Below are positions 18,984 to 28,445 of a DNA stretch of 64,000 nucleotides, in pieces (the stretch's first letter is position 1; every line of letters starts with the position of its first letter). The stretch comes from Pseudomonas fulva NBRC 16637 = DSM 17717 (GTDB lineage: Bacteria; Pseudomonadota; Gammaproteobacteria; Pseudomonadales; Pseudomonadaceae). A program made the position numbers and the translations under genes. The notes beneath the pieces are model-generated. The model searched no databases. It was not told the DNA's origin and was given only the letters and a program-made list of their open reading frames with translations. The stretch spans positions 124,001-188,000 of the forward strand of contig NZ_BBIQ01000006.1 of the NCBI RefSeq assembly GCF_000730565.1, in the 5' to 3' direction.

Positions 18984-20273
18984 ATGAAAGTTTTGATCAT
19001 CGGCAGCGGCGGCCGTGAGCACGCCCTGGCCTGGAAAGTCGCCCAGGACCCACGCGTCGAAAAAGTCTTCGTGGCCCCGGGCAACGCTGGCACCGCCATC
19101 GAGGCCAAGTGCGAGAACGTCGCGATCGACGTCTGCGCCCTGGAGCAACTGGCTGATTTTGCCGAGAAGAACGTCGACCTGACCATCGTCGGCCCGGAAG
19201 CGCCCCTGGTCATCGGTGTGGTCGACCTGTTCCGCAGCCGTGGCCTGGACTGCTTCGGCCCGACCCAGGGCGCTGCCCAGCTGGAAGGGTCCAAGGCGTT
19301 CACCAAGGATTTCCTGGCCCGCCACAAGATCCCGACGGCCGACTACCAGAACTTCACCGAAATCGAACCGGCCCTGGCGTACCTGCAGGAAAAAGGCGCG
19401 CCGATCGTCATCAAGGCCGATGGCCTGGCCGCTGGCAAGGGCGTGATCGTCGCCATGACCTTGGCAGAAGCCGAAGCCGCCGTGCGTGACATGCTCGCGG
19501 GCAATGCCTTTGGGGAAGCAGGTTCACGCGTGGTCATCGAGGAATTTCTCGATGGCGAGGAAGCCAGCTTCATCGTCATGGTCGACGGCCACAACGTGCT
19601 GCCCATGGCCACCAGCCAGGACCACAAGCGCGTCGGCAATCAGGACAGCGGCCCGAACACGGGCGGCATGGGTGCCTACTCCCCTGCCCCGGTAGTCACT
19701 GACGACGTGCACCAGCGGGTCATGGACCAGGTGATCTGGCCGACCGTGCGCGGCATGGCCGAGGAAGGCAACGTCTACACCGGGTTCCTGTATGCGGGCC
19801 TGATGATCGACAAGGCGGGCAACCCCAAGGTCATCGAATTCAACTGCCGCTTCGGCGACCCGGAAACCCAGCCGATCATGCTGCGCCTGGAATCGAGCCT
19901 GGTGCTGCTCATCGAAGCGGCTTTTGCCAAGGCCCTGGACAAGGTCGAAGCGCAGTGGGACCCACGCCCCAGCCTGGGCGTGGTGCTGGCCGCAGGCGGC
20001 TACCCGGGTGACTACGCCAAGGGCGCAGCCATTTCGGGCCTGGAGGCGGCTGCGAAGCTCGAAGGCAAGGTGTTCCATGCAGGCACTGCCTTGAAGGACG
20101 GTGACGTGGTGACCGCTGGGGGTCGCGTGCTGTGCGCCACCGCCATGGGTGAAACCGTCGAGTCCGCCCAGCAGCAAGCCTATCGCCTGGCCGAGCAGAT
20201 CACCTGGGACGGCAGCTTCTACCGTACCGATATCGGCTACCGGGCCATTGCCCGGGAACGTGCCGAGCAATAA
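18984..20273 (+). CDS. purD: Phosphoribosylamine-glycine ligase (GAR synthetase)
   Basis: ATP-grasp enzyme of purine synthesis making GAR from phosphoribosylamine, glycine and ATP. The 429 residues begin MKVLIIGSGGREHALAWK. ATP-grasp landmarks include IVIKADGLAAGKGVIVA, DHKRVGNQDSGPNTGGMGAY and VIEFNCRFGDPETQ. Length is standard. Confidence 0.97.
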   Translation: MKVLIIGSGGREHALAWKVAQDPRVEKVFVAPGNAGTAIEAKCENVAIDVCALEQLADFAEKNVDLTIVGPEAPLVIGVVDLFRSRGLDCFGPTQGAAQLEGSKAFTKDFLARHKIPTADYQNFTEIEPALAYLQEKGAPIVIKADGLAAGKGVIVAMTLAEAEAAVRDMLAGNAFGEAGSRVVIEEFLDGEEASFIVMVDGHNVLPMATSQDHKRVGNQDSGPNTGGMGAYSPAPVVTDDVHQRVMDQVIWPTVRGMAEEGNVYTGFLYAGLMIDKAGNPKVIEFNCRFGDPETQPIMLRLESSLVLLIEAAFAKALDKVEAQWDPRPSLGVVLAAGGYPGDYAKGAAISGLEAAAKLEGKVFHAGTALKDGDVVTAGGRVLCATAMGETVESAQQQAYRLAEQITWDGSFYRTDIGYRAIARERAEQ

Positions 20274-20422
20274 CCGCTTCACCGCTGTAATGTCGAGGCG
20301 CCCGGGCCCGTGCAGCCGGGCGCACGGCAACCGTCTTGTCGGCGTGCCCGCGGGCCTTGCCTTCAACTCGGCACGCCGCGCATAGTTAGCACCCCGCACA
20401 TGGGCCAAGAAGGGATTTCGTA

Positions 20423-23215
20423 GTGCGCCGGCTCCGGATTGCCTCAGCGTTGATCGTCAGCTTGCTGACCCTGATCTGCATGCTCCCCGCGATGGCGGAA
20501 CATGACAGTGGCTGGGCCCTGCTGCTCGACGAACAAGGCAACCTGCAACTGAGCGACGTGCGCTCGGACCGTTATCGCAACCAGTTCAGCCCGTTGGAGC
20601 TGGCTGAACTCGATGCAGCGCCCCCCGACCAGGCCCTGTGGCTGCATTATCGGCTAGAGCCTGGTGAGCAGGAACAATTGCTGCGCGTCTTCGCACCTGA
20701 TCTGTCGGGTCTGGACCTGTATGCGCTGCAAGGCGACAAGCTGATACGCCACCTGCATCACGGCCGCCAAGCCGGCAGTGCCAACCCCACATTGCGCGGC
20801 AGCGACCACGTGCTGCCGTTGCCCAACAGCAAGCAAGGCCTGGATATCTACCTGCGCCTGGTATCGGAACACCAACTGCGCCCGGCCATCAGCCTGGAGC
20901 CTGCTGCGCGAGCCGCCGCCAACCAGACCCAGCCGTTGCTGTTCGGCATGCTGTTCGGTGGCCTGGTGATGCTGATCCTGCATAACCTGATTCGCTTCAT
21001 CTACAGCCGCTCGAGCACTGCGCTGATCCTGGCGTTCTACCATGGCCTGATGTTGCTCAGTGGCCTGATCCTGCTGAACCTCAGCGGCCCATGGTGGCAT
21101 GTGTGGTACAGCGCCCAGACGCCAGCGGCGTACCTTACGCTGGTACTGGCGGGGCTGGCTGGGCTGTATTTCACCCAGCACTTCTTCGCACCGCGCAACA
21201 CGCCGCGCCTTAACCGGCTGTTGAGCGGCGAGATGCTGCTGGTGGGGGTGAGCGGGATCGTGCTGCTGTTCATCGATACCTTGCCGCTCAATCTCATGAC
21301 CTATGCCTTGATGGCACTGGGCAGCGTCACGATGCTGGTGGTCAGCAGCTACCATTGGTACCGAGGTTACGCTCCGGCCCGTTTGTTCGGTCTGGCGATG
21401 ATCATCTTCAACGTTGGCGGGCTGGTGCTGCTGCCTGCCTTGCTTGGGCTTACCCGCACCTCCACGCCTTGGTTGCTGTGCATTCTGTTGGGGCTGGCGG
21501 TGGCGAGCGGGCTGCTGTTGAACCTGGCGGTCAGCGACCGGCTGCGGCGTATCAACGAAGAGCGCTTCAGTGTCAGCCGCGCCTTGGCGGCCAGTGACGC
21601 CGAAATCAACGCCAAGGCCGAGTTTCTGGCCAAGATCAGCCACGAAATACGTACCCCCATGAATGGCGTGCTGGGCATGACCGAACTGCTGCTGGGCACG
21701 CCGTTATCGGTCAAGCAGCGCGATTACGTCCAGACCATTCACAGCGCGGGCAACGAGTTGCTCACATTGATCAACGAGATACTCGATATCTCCAAGCTCG
21801 AGTCCCGCCAGATCGAACTCGACGACGTCCAGTTCGACCTCAACGCGCTGATCGAAGACTGTTTGAACATCTTCAGGGCCAAGGCCGAGCAGCAGAACAT
21901 CGAGCTGATCAGCTTCACCCAGCCCCAGGTGCCCCGCGTGGTCAGTGGCGATCCCACCCGCTTGCGTCAGGCGCTGTCGAGCCTGATGGAAAACGCGCTG
22001 AAAAACACTGACCAGGGGGAAATCCTGCTCGTCGTTGCACTGGACCAGCGCGGCGAGGTGCCCCGCTTGCGCATCGCCGTACAGGACAGCGGCGACCCCT
22101 TGCCGGCAGCCGATCGCGAGGCGCTGTTGCAGGCAGAACTGCACAGCAGGCATTTCCTGTCCAGCAATCGACTGGGCGGCCACCTGGGGCTGGTGATCGC
22201 CAAGCAGCTGATTGGCCTTATGCATGGGGAATTCGGCATCAAGAGCAGCACCGGCACCGGCAATACCTTGTGGCTGACCTTGCCGCTGGACCCAGCCTGC
22301 CTCGAGCAACCTCCGACCGACCTGGACGGACCGCTGCGCGACGCGCGGGTACTGGTGGTGGACGACAACGACACGTGCCGCAAGGTGCTGGTCCAACAGT
22401 GCAGCGCCTGGGGCATGAATGTCAGCGCAGTGCCTTCGGGCAAGGAGGCCCTGGCCCTATTGCGTACCAAGGCTCATCTTCGCGATTACTTCGACGCGGT
22501 GCTCCTGGACCAGAACATGCCCGGCATGACCGGCATGCAACTGGCCGCCAAGATCAAGGAAGACCCCAGCCTCAATCACGACATTCTGGTGGTCATGCTG
22601 ACCGGTATCAGCAACGCGCCCAGCAAGATCATCGCGCGCAACGCCGGGATCAAGCGGATCTTGGCCAAACCGGTGGCTGGCTACACACTCAAGACCACCC
22701 TGGCCGAAGAACTGGCTCAACGCGGCCGCGAGCAGGCGCTGCCGGCGGCTGCACCCGGCCAGCCCCAGGCGCTCGACCTGCCCCCGCATTTCAGCGTGCT
22801 GGTCGCAGAGGACAACACCATTTCGACCAAGGTCATCCGCGGTATGCTCGGCAAGCTGAGCCTGCAGCCCGATACCGCGTCCAACGGCGAAGAAGCTCTT
22901 GAAGCGATGAAAGCCAAGCGCTATGACTTGGTGCTCATGGATTGCGAAATGCCAGTTCTGGATGGTTTCTCGGCAACCAGGCGCCTGCGCGAATGGGAAG
23001 CCGCCAACCAGCGCGCGCACACGCCCGTCGTTGCGCTGACCGCGCATATCCTTGCCGAGCACAAGGACCGCGCCAAGCAAGCCGGCATGGACGGCCACAT
23101 GGCCAAGCCCGTCGAATTGTCGCAACTGCGAGAGTTGATTCAATACTGGGCCAGCCAGCAGCCGGCCAATGCCGATCAGGGCCTGGGTCCGGACGGCAGC
23201 TCGCCGCGCAACTAG
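20423..23215 (+). CDS. retS: Hybrid sensor kinase RetS
   Basis: In Pseudomonas, RetS blocks GacS and so controls Rsm sRNAs, biofilm and secretion. The 930 residues from GTG (AAGGG 9 bases upstream) comprise a signal peptide, a periplasmic 7TMR-DISM-type domain (about 30-170), seven hydrophobic helices (about 175-375) and a HisKA domain with SHEIRTPMNG. The ATPase domain has a degenerate G1 box (DSGDPLP instead of DxGxG) and a shortened G2 box (GGHLGLVI). Two receiver domains keep their phospho-acceptor Asp (LLDQNMPG, LMDCEMPV). Gene order purH-purD-retS matches P. aeruginosa. Its stop shares CTAG with the convergent gene. Confidence 0.9.
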   Translation: MRRLRIASALIVSLLTLICMLPAMAEHDSGWALLLDEQGNLQLSDVRSDRYRNQFSPLELAELDAAPPDQALWLHYRLEPGEQEQLLRVFAPDLSGLDLYALQGDKLIRHLHHGRQAGSANPTLRGSDHVLPLPNSKQGLDIYLRLVSEHQLRPAISLEPAARAAANQTQPLLFGMLFGGLVMLILHNLIRFIYSRSSTALILAFYHGLMLLSGLILLNLSGPWWHVWYSAQTPAAYLTLVLAGLAGLYFTQHFFAPRNTPRLNRLLSGEMLLVGVSGIVLLFIDTLPLNLMTYALMALGSVTMLVVSSYHWYRGYAPARLFGLAMIIFNVGGLVLLPALLGLTRTSTPWLLCILLGLAVASGLLLNLAVSDRLRRINEERFSVSRALAASDAEINAKAEFLAKISHEIRTPMNGVLGMTELLLGTPLSVKQRDYVQTIHSAGNELLTLINEILDISKLESRQIELDDVQFDLNALIEDCLNIFRAKAEQQNIELISFTQPQVPRVVSGDPTRLRQALSSLMENALKNTDQGEILLVVALDQRGEVPRLRIAVQDSGDPLPAADREALLQAELHSRHFLSSNRLGGHLGLVIAKQLIGLMHGEFGIKSSTGTGNTLWLTLPLDPACLEQPPTDLDGPLRDARVLVVDDNDTCRKVLVQQCSAWGMNVSAVPSGKEALALLRTKAHLRDYFDAVLLDQNMPGMTGMQLAAKIKEDPSLNHDILVVMLTGISNAPSKIIARNAGIKRILAKPVAGYTLKTTLAEELAQRGREQALPAAAPGQPQALDLPPHFSVLVAEDNTISTKVIRGMLGKLSLQPDTASNGEEALEAMKAKRYDLVLMDCEMPVLDGFSATRRLREWEAANQRAHTPVVALTAHILAEHKDRAKQAGMDGHMAKPVELSQLRELIQYWASQQPANADQGLGPDGSSPRN

Positions 23216-23868
23216 AGCACCAAATTCCTGATGACGCGCTCGGCCGTTCGCGCAACACTGGCCTCTGCCCGGCGCCGATAATCCTCACGAAACCCTTGCA
23301 GATTGAAATGGATCACTTCCAGTCGCAGGTCTCTCACACTGATTCCGTTGCTCGCGCCCATGAACAGGAAGTCGCTGGCGCTTTTTTCCATCGAGACATC
23401 CATGTGCAGCAGCACCATGTCGATGAAGCCATTGGACTGCTGGGCGCAGGGCAATAACTGCACACGCGCTTGAGTGCCCACGATCGAATGGCTGCTGAAC
23501 AGTCTCAGAGCCTTGTCATCACGACGTAAGGCCTCCAGCGCCTGGTTGGCCGCTTCGCCCAGACGGGCAGAGCCCGCTTGGCTGATATGCTCGATTGCCT
23601 GCGCAGCGAGGCTGCCCCGGTCAGGCCCCGGCCGCCGCCCTGCTGGCGCCAGCTTGCCATCGAAGCCCAGGGCAGCGAGGTTGCGCCAGTAATTCCTGAA
23701 CCAGTCAGGTTCGAGACCGTCTTTCAAATCCCCCCATGCCACCTGCTGAGCAAAGGCGTTGGCCAGCAGTATGTCTGAACGTGCTTGCGGGCATACGCCT
23801 GGCAAAAAGACCAGCACACTGCTGTGTACCAGCTGGCCGGCGATCGATGATGCGTCGGTGTTAGTCAT
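23212..23868 (-). CDS. Unrecognised protein, paralogue cassette member 1
   Basis: A 218-residue protein I do not recognise, with no signal peptide or membrane helix. After a beta-rich start (LVHSSVLVFLPG) comes the segment DWFRNYWRNLAALGF, then an Ala-rich helical middle, then a C-terminal part reading as strands plus the helix DYRRRAEASVARTAERV. The W-x3-Y-x7-G spacing is shared with both neighbouring genes. The start at 23868 overlaps the preceding gene by 8 bases, so it is probably translationally coupled. It is the last gene of a three-gene minus-strand operon. Confidence 0.75.
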   Translation of the reverse strand: MTNTDASSIAGQLVHSSVLVFLPGVCPQARSDILLANAFAQQVAWGDLKDGLEPDWFRNYWRNLAALGFDGKLAPAGRRPGPDRGSLAAQAIEHISQAGSARLGEAANQALEALRRDDKALRLFSSHSIVGTQARVQLLPCAQQSNGFIDMVLLHMDVSMEKSASDFLFMGASNGISVRDLRLEVIHFNLQGFREDYRRRAEASVARTAERVIRNLVL

Positions 23869-24547
23869 GGTTCGGCTCCTGCACGCTGATTTCGCTGCGA
23901 TGAAGGGCGAGCTTGGCCTGAAGTTTTTTTGCAAGCCCCGGCCCGATGAGGTTCATACGCCTGGAATCGATCAAATACTGCCCTTGGAACTGCCAGCAGG
24001 CCGGCACCGCCGGAGGGTCGAACGATTGCCAGAGCCAGTCAGTATCAAGCGGCGCTCGACTTCCAAGGTTCAATTGAGTGCTGATGATGGAATAGTCAGG
24101 CAGCACCAGCCGAACCTCGGCATGCGCGTGGTTCAGGCAGGTGTCGCCAAGGGGTTCGCCAAGGTCACAGCGCCCCCCTATCCGGTTATCACATGTTTCA
24201 TTGCTTGCGCAGGCTTCCAGACACTGCGCGACAGCTTCGCGAAGGTGGTGAGGCGTAGCCTGGAGAAGGCTGTCGCAAAGCATGGTCCAAGGCCTGAAAG
24301 CGGCAACCGGCACCATGGGTGTCGTTTGCGACCGTAGCGTGGCTAGCGTGCAGCCGAAACCGCTCTGCACACGTATGTATTCCTTGAGCCAGCTGTCCCC
24401 ATCAACCCCTGAGACCCCGCCATTGCACGCGGCGAGGTAGGCCGCCAGCTGGATATTGAGCATGTCGAGCCTGCAGGACTCGCTGATGGTCTTGTCGACG
24501 AGCACCAGGCTGTTGCCATTGCGCCACACGCTGTAGTTATTTGACAT
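23861..24547 (-). CDS. Unrecognised cysteine-rich protein, paralogue cassette member 2
   Basis: A 228-residue protein of unknown function starting MSNNYSVWRNGN, with GGAGG 9 bases upstream. It has no signal peptide. At about residues 55-70 is SWLKEYIRVQSGFGC, which keeps the same W-x3-Y-x7-G spacing as its neighbours. The middle holds a Cys-rich stretch (QCLEACASNETCDNR, then GGRCDLGEPLGDTC) that the other two lack and that might bind metal or form disulphides. The C-terminus resembles the strand-helix layout of the flanking proteins. Confidence 0.75.
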   Translation of the reverse strand: MSNNYSVWRNGNSLVLVDKTISESCRLDMLNIQLAAYLAACNGGVSGVDGDSWLKEYIRVQSGFGCTLATLRSQTTPMVPVAAFRPWTMLCDSLLQATPHHLREAVAQCLEACASNETCDNRIGGRCDLGEPLGDTCLNHAHAEVRLVLPDYSIISTQLNLGSRAPLDTDWLWQSFDPPAVPACWQFQGQYLIDSRRMNLIGPGLAKKLQAKLALHRSEISVQEPNHD

Positions 24548-24602
24548 TGATGCACCCTCCAGGCTCACCGAAGCCAAGGCTCCGGTGAGCCATACCGACA
24601 GG

Positions 24603-25286
24603 TTAGATTTCGAGGGCCAGCAACACTTCCAGGGCGTTGTCGTCGAGCTTGGTTTCAACAACGGCGCGTACTTTCTCGTACTGGCGCTGATCAAGGTTCA
24701 GCACGGCACCGCAGGCATAGTTGGTGGTGCCGCTGCTCTCCCATTTGGCCAACAGGTAGTTGGCTTTCTTGTCAGGCTTGGCATCGGTCTGGACTGCGCT
24801 CACCATCATGGCGACCTGGCCAGCACCGGTCTGCTCACACTTGTTCAGGCTCAGGCTGTTGCGGTCATCCTCCACGGACTTGCGGTCCAGCAGTTCGACA
24901 TTCTTGGTGCTGGCAGCCAGTGCGGAAACGACGGTCTTGCCCAACCCTTCCAGCGCCGAGGCCACGTCACCAGTAAAGGCGCCATAGGCAGCTTGCAGCC
25001 CCTTGCCAACCAGGTTGCTGATTTCCAGGTGCCTGTCGCTCTGGGTAATGCGCTGAACATCAACGCGCGTGGGTGTCCAGCCCATCTTCGACATCAGGAA
25101 CACGTACTGGTTGAACCAGGCCTGGGTTTCCTGGATCGGGTGGTGCTGCTTGTTGGCGCCTTGGGTAGCCAGGGCGTGGCAGGCCTTGGCCGCAGTACGG
25201 TTGGCCTCGCTCATGGTGTCGGGGAACACGAACAGGTTCATGTCAGGCAAGACTTGCAGTTCAAGGTTTTCTTTGTTGGTGGTCAT
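24603..25286 (-). CDS. Unrecognised protein, paralogue cassette member 3 (first gene)
   Basis: A 227-residue cytoplasmic-looking protein starting MTTNKENLELQVLPDMN behind CTGGAG. It contains AWFNQYVFLMSKMGW (the same W-x3-Y-x7-G spacing), then a small-residue helical middle (VGKGLQAAYGAF, GLGKTVVSALAA) and a beta-rich C-terminus with YACGAVLNLDQRQYEKVR. GLGKT here is not in a P-loop context. First gene of the cassette; its promoter must lie in the 116 bases before it or inside the end of cobJ. Function unknown. Confidence 0.75.
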   Translation of the reverse strand: MTTNKENLELQVLPDMNLFVFPDTMSEANRTAAKACHALATQGANKQHHPIQETQAWFNQYVFLMSKMGWTPTRVDVQRITQSDRHLEISNLVGKGLQAAYGAFTGDVASALEGLGKTVVSALAASTKNVELLDRKSVEDDRNSLSLNKCEQTGAGQVAMMVSAVQTDAKPDKKANYLLAKWESSGTTNYACGAVLNLDQRQYEKVRAVVETKLDDNALEVLLALEI

Positions 25287-25402
25287 GTCAAAGGCTCCAG
25301 TTAGGTCCGGTCGAAACCAGGTGGCTTCGGCCTTGAACCTAACCGCTCGACGCTGCTCATCCTGCGCCGAAACGCTTCCCCCTCGGATCGAACTACCGTG
25401 CT

Positions 25403-27100
25403 TCAGGGCTTGGCGCCATACCACCGTGGCGTGTAGACCCACTGCCCACCATTTGGGCGTTCGAACGTGCACGTGGTCGATGAGCCCACCAGCACCATGG
25501 TGCGCATATCGACCATTTCTGGCACCAGTTGGGCCAAAGAGACGACGCGCAACGTCTGCCCCGGCCTACCAATGTCACGGCCAAGGACTACAGGTGTATC
25601 AGCACCACGGTGCCGGCGTACGACGTCCAGCGCGGTCCCAAGTTGGTGCGGCCGTGCTTTGGAAATCGGGTTGTAGAAGGCCAGCACCAGATCGGCCTGG
25701 GCAGCGAGGTCCAGGCGTTTCTCGATGATCGACCAGGGCTTGAGATTGTCCGACAGCGACATCACGCAGAAGTCATGCCCCAGCGGCGCGCCAGCCTGTG
25801 CAGCCGTTGCCAAGGAGGCCGATACACCAGGCAGTATCTCCAGGTCGACAGCGTGCCAGGCAGCGTCCGTGGACGCGTGCAACGCCTCGAGCACCGCAGC
25901 GGCCATGGCGAATACGCCTGGGTCCCCCGATGACACCACCACCACCGAACGGCCACGCGCGGCCAGTTCGAATGCGTGCCGGGCGCGCTGCATCTCCTCA
26001 CGGTTGTCGGTGCAGTGCAGCACCTGATCGTCCCGGAACGGCCCTGCCATTCGTACATAGGTTTCGTAGCCCAGCACATCCTCGGCCCGGGCCAGCTCAG
26101 CCTTGACCGCTGGCACCATCAGCTCCGCTGCGCCTGGCCCCAGACCGATGACCGCCAGCCGCCCGCGGCGACGGCCAACCTGAGCCACTTCGATCGGCGC
26201 AGGTGCCACGGCGATGACCACCTCACCCTGGCACTGCAACCGCGCATCGGGCAGTGCAGCGCCCACCATGCCAGCCACATCGTCGGGCCTTGCGGCAAAG
26301 CGCAATTCGACACCCAGCGCCTGCGCGGCAGCCTGCAACCGGGTGTCCGACATGGCCCGCTCATCGGCCAGCACGCAGGCCAGTGACGCCTGCGCAATAC
26401 CGGCCTGCTGCAGCGCGTCACGAATCATCTGCAAATCGCCGCTTGCGACACCGACCACGACGGAGCGGGGATGAATCAACAGCTCGTCTCGGCTGGCGGG
26501 ACGCGCCAGGTGGCCTACATGGATGGTGCGCTGCGCGGCATCACTGGCAGGCAACTGTGCCTGCGCCAGCCACGGCGCCTGACCCTCGATGCGAACCGGC
26601 TCCCCGGCCAGCAGGTCGGAAACGAAGCGCTTGCCTTGTTCCAGGTCCGCCAAGGCGTAACCCTGGGGCGGGTTGAGCAGGCACGTACCAAAGCGCAACT
26701 CGCCGCTGGTGGTGATGGCCGCTGACACACCCAGCGCCGAGGCCATGTCCCGTGCCATCTGGTTGACGCCACTGAGGCCACCGAGCAGGGGCACCACGGC
26801 GCTGCCGTCTTCTGCCACGGCCAGCACCGGCGGCTCGCTGCCCTTCTCCCCCAACAGGCTGGCCAGGCTGCGGATCACGATACCCGCAGCGCACAAGGCG
26901 ATGATTGGCGTACCGCGCTGGTAAAGGCTGCGCAGCAGATCGCCAAAGGCGTTGTAATCCTGGTCTGCTCCCTGAACGCGCCCTTGCAGGCCGTGAATCG
27001 TGGCCTGGGCGTAGACCTGCTGAAGGCAACGGGCAGTGGCCAGGCTGCCCTGTCCCAGGATGACGATGGCCGGTGCTACCTGCGTGTTCAGCCCTGCCAT
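25403..27100 (-). CDS. cobJ: CbiG-CobJ fusion: precorrin-3B C17-methyltransferase with CbiG-like module
   Basis: Ring contraction in corrin synthesis. Residues about 10-305 resemble CbiG ([34 protein letters not shown]). Residues about 312-560 are a SAM-dependent corrin C-methyltransferase ([42 protein letters not shown]). The fusion is seen in other pseudomonads. It overlaps cobI by 13 bases and is last in the cobG-cobH-cobI-cobJ operon. Whether the CbiG half is active when CobG opens the route is unclear. Confidence 0.92.
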   Translation of the reverse strand: MAGLNTQVAPAIVILGQGSLATARCLQQVYAQATIHGLQGRVQGADQDYNAFGDLLRSLYQRGTPIIALCAAGIVIRSLASLLGEKGSEPPVLAVAEDGSAVVPLLGGLSGVNQMARDMASALGVSAAITTSGELRFGTCLLNPPQGYALADLEQGKRFVSDLLAGEPVRIEGQAPWLAQAQLPASDAAQRTIHVGHLARPASRDELLIHPRSVVVGVASGDLQMIRDALQQAGIAQASLACVLADERAMSDTRLQAAAQALGVELRFAARPDDVAGMVGAALPDARLQCQGEVVIAVAPAPIEVAQVGRRRGRLAVIGLGPGAAELMVPAVKAELARAEDVLGYETYVRMAGPFRDDQVLHCTDNREEMQRARHAFELAARGRSVVVVSSGDPGVFAMAAAVLEALHASTDAAWHAVDLEILPGVSASLATAAQAGAPLGHDFCVMSLSDNLKPWSIIEKRLDLAAQADLVLAFYNPISKARPHQLGTALDVVRRHRGADTPVVLGRDIGRPGQTLRVVSLAQLVPEMVDMRTMVLVGSSTTCTFERPNGGQWVYTPRWYGAKP

Positions 27101-27819
27101 TTTTCCCCCGGCACGATGATCAGCGAAAAATACGGCGAGGACTGTGGGTCAACCTGGTCCAGCGGTACGATTTTCTGGTTGGCCATGGTGGCGCGTTCCA
27201 CATACAGCGCACGCGCGTGCAGGCCCAGCTCACCGAGCACCTGCCGCACCTTGGGGAAATTGCGCCCCAGTTTCATGATGACGGCCGCATCGGCGTCGGC
27301 CAGGCGGCGCTTGAGGTCTTCGGCCGGCAAGACGCCAGAGAGCACCGACAGGCTCTGGTTGCGATAGACCAGCGGTGCACCCAGCACCGAGGCTCCACCG
27401 AGCATGGAGCACACACCAGGAATCACCTGCGCTTCATAGCGCTGTGCCAGGCGGTCGTGCAGGTACATGTAGGAGCCATAGAAGAAGGGGTCACCCTCGC
27501 AGATCACCGCCACATCACGCCCTGCGTCCAGATGCTCGGCCACCTGTACGCTGGCTTCGTCATAGAAATCGCTGATCACCTGCTCGTAGGACAGGGGGGC
27601 GGGCAAGGATTCGGTGGTCACCGGATAGACCAGCGGCAGCAACGTCTGCTCGGGTTGCAGGTGCGCTTCGATGATGCCGAATGCGTTGCCGCGCTTGCCC
27701 TTGGCGACGAAGTAGCCGACCACGGGCGACTCGCGCAGCAGGCGCAGGGCTTTGAGCGTGATCAGTTCAGGGTCACCCGGCCCTACGCCAAGGCCGATCA
27801 GGCGTCCACGCGGGGCCAT
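27088..27819 (-). CDS. cobI: Precorrin-2 C20-methyltransferase
   Basis: Adds the C20 methyl that makes precorrin-3A. The 243 residues start [21 protein letters not shown]; the SAM-site motif and [17 protein letters not shown] are typical. The ATG at 27819 shares one base with the cobH stop (TGATG), chosen over a GTG one codon upstream. Confidence 0.94.
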   Translation of the reverse strand: MAPRGRLIGLGVGPGDPELITLKALRLLRESPVVGYFVAKGKRGNAFGIIEAHLQPEQTLLPLVYPVTTESLPAPLSYEQVISDFYDEASVQVAEHLDAGRDVAVICEGDPFFYGSYMYLHDRLAQRYEAQVIPGVCSMLGGASVLGAPLVYRNQSLSVLSGVLPAEDLKRRLADADAAVIMKLGRNFPKVRQVLGELGLHARALYVERATMANQKIVPLDQVDPQSSPYFSLIIVPGEKWQG

Positions 27820-28445
27820 CACTCCACCTCCGTGGCCAGGGCATTCACGGCCGCGGCGGCCATGGCACTACCGCCCAGCCGCCCCTGCATGATCACGAAG
27901 GGCACGCCACGGCTGTCGGCCGCCAGCATGGCCTTGGATTCGGCAGCGCCAACGAAGCCGACGGGAAACCCCAGAATGAGCGCTGGACGCGGCGCGCCGG
28001 CATCGAGCATTTCCAACAGGTAGAACAACGCCGTCGGCGCGTTGCCGATCACCACCACGCTGCCTTCAAGGTGTGGGCGCCACAGCTCCAGGGCAACGGC
28101 GGAGCGGGTGTTGCCAGCGGCCTTGGCAAGGTCCGGTACGCTCGGGTCGCGCAAGGTGCAGATCACCGGGTTGTTCGCCGGCAGTCGTGCCCGGGTGATG
28201 CCCTCGGCGACCATGTGCGCATCGCACAGGATCGGTGCGCCACGTAGCAAGGCCTGGCGGCCCGCCTGGCCGGCGCCTTCGGAGAATTGCAGGCCATCGA
28301 TCGCATCGACCATGCCGCAGGCATGGATCACGCGCACCGCAAGCTTTTCGAGGTCTGCGGGAATCCGCTCAAGTCGGGCTTCCTCACGAATGATCCGGAA
28401 GGAATTGCGATAGATCTCCTGACCATCGCGGATGTAGTCAATCAT
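27819..28445 (-). CDS. cobH: Precorrin-8X methylmutase
   Basis: Moves the C11 methyl to C12, giving hydrogenobyrinate. The 208 residues from MIDYIRDG include [18 protein letters not shown] with the catalytic His, DAHMVAEGI, and [14 protein letters not shown] with [15 protein letters not shown] lies 8 bases before the ATG, and the start overlaps the end of cobG by 8 bases. Confidence 0.94.
   Translation of the reverse strand: MIDYIRDGQEIYRNSFRIIREEARLERIPADLEKLAVRVIHACGMVDAIDGLQFSEGAGQAGRQALLRGAPILCDAHMVAEGITRARLPANNPVICTLRDPSVPDLAKAAGNTRSAVALELWRPHLEGSVVVIGNAPTALFYLLEMLDAGAPRPALILGFPVGFVGAAESKAMLAADSRGVPFVIMQGRLGGSAMAAAAVNALATEVE

Noticed and set aside
17262-19325. 687-codon open frame on the minus strand
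   Set aside because: It lies antisense to purH and purD, has no family motif, and is typical of long antisense frames in GC-rich coding DNA.
24603-25286. P-loop in GLGKT of cassette member 3
   Set aside because: Lacks the preceding GxxxxGK(S/T) spacing and a hydrophobic strand; it sits within a helical stretch.
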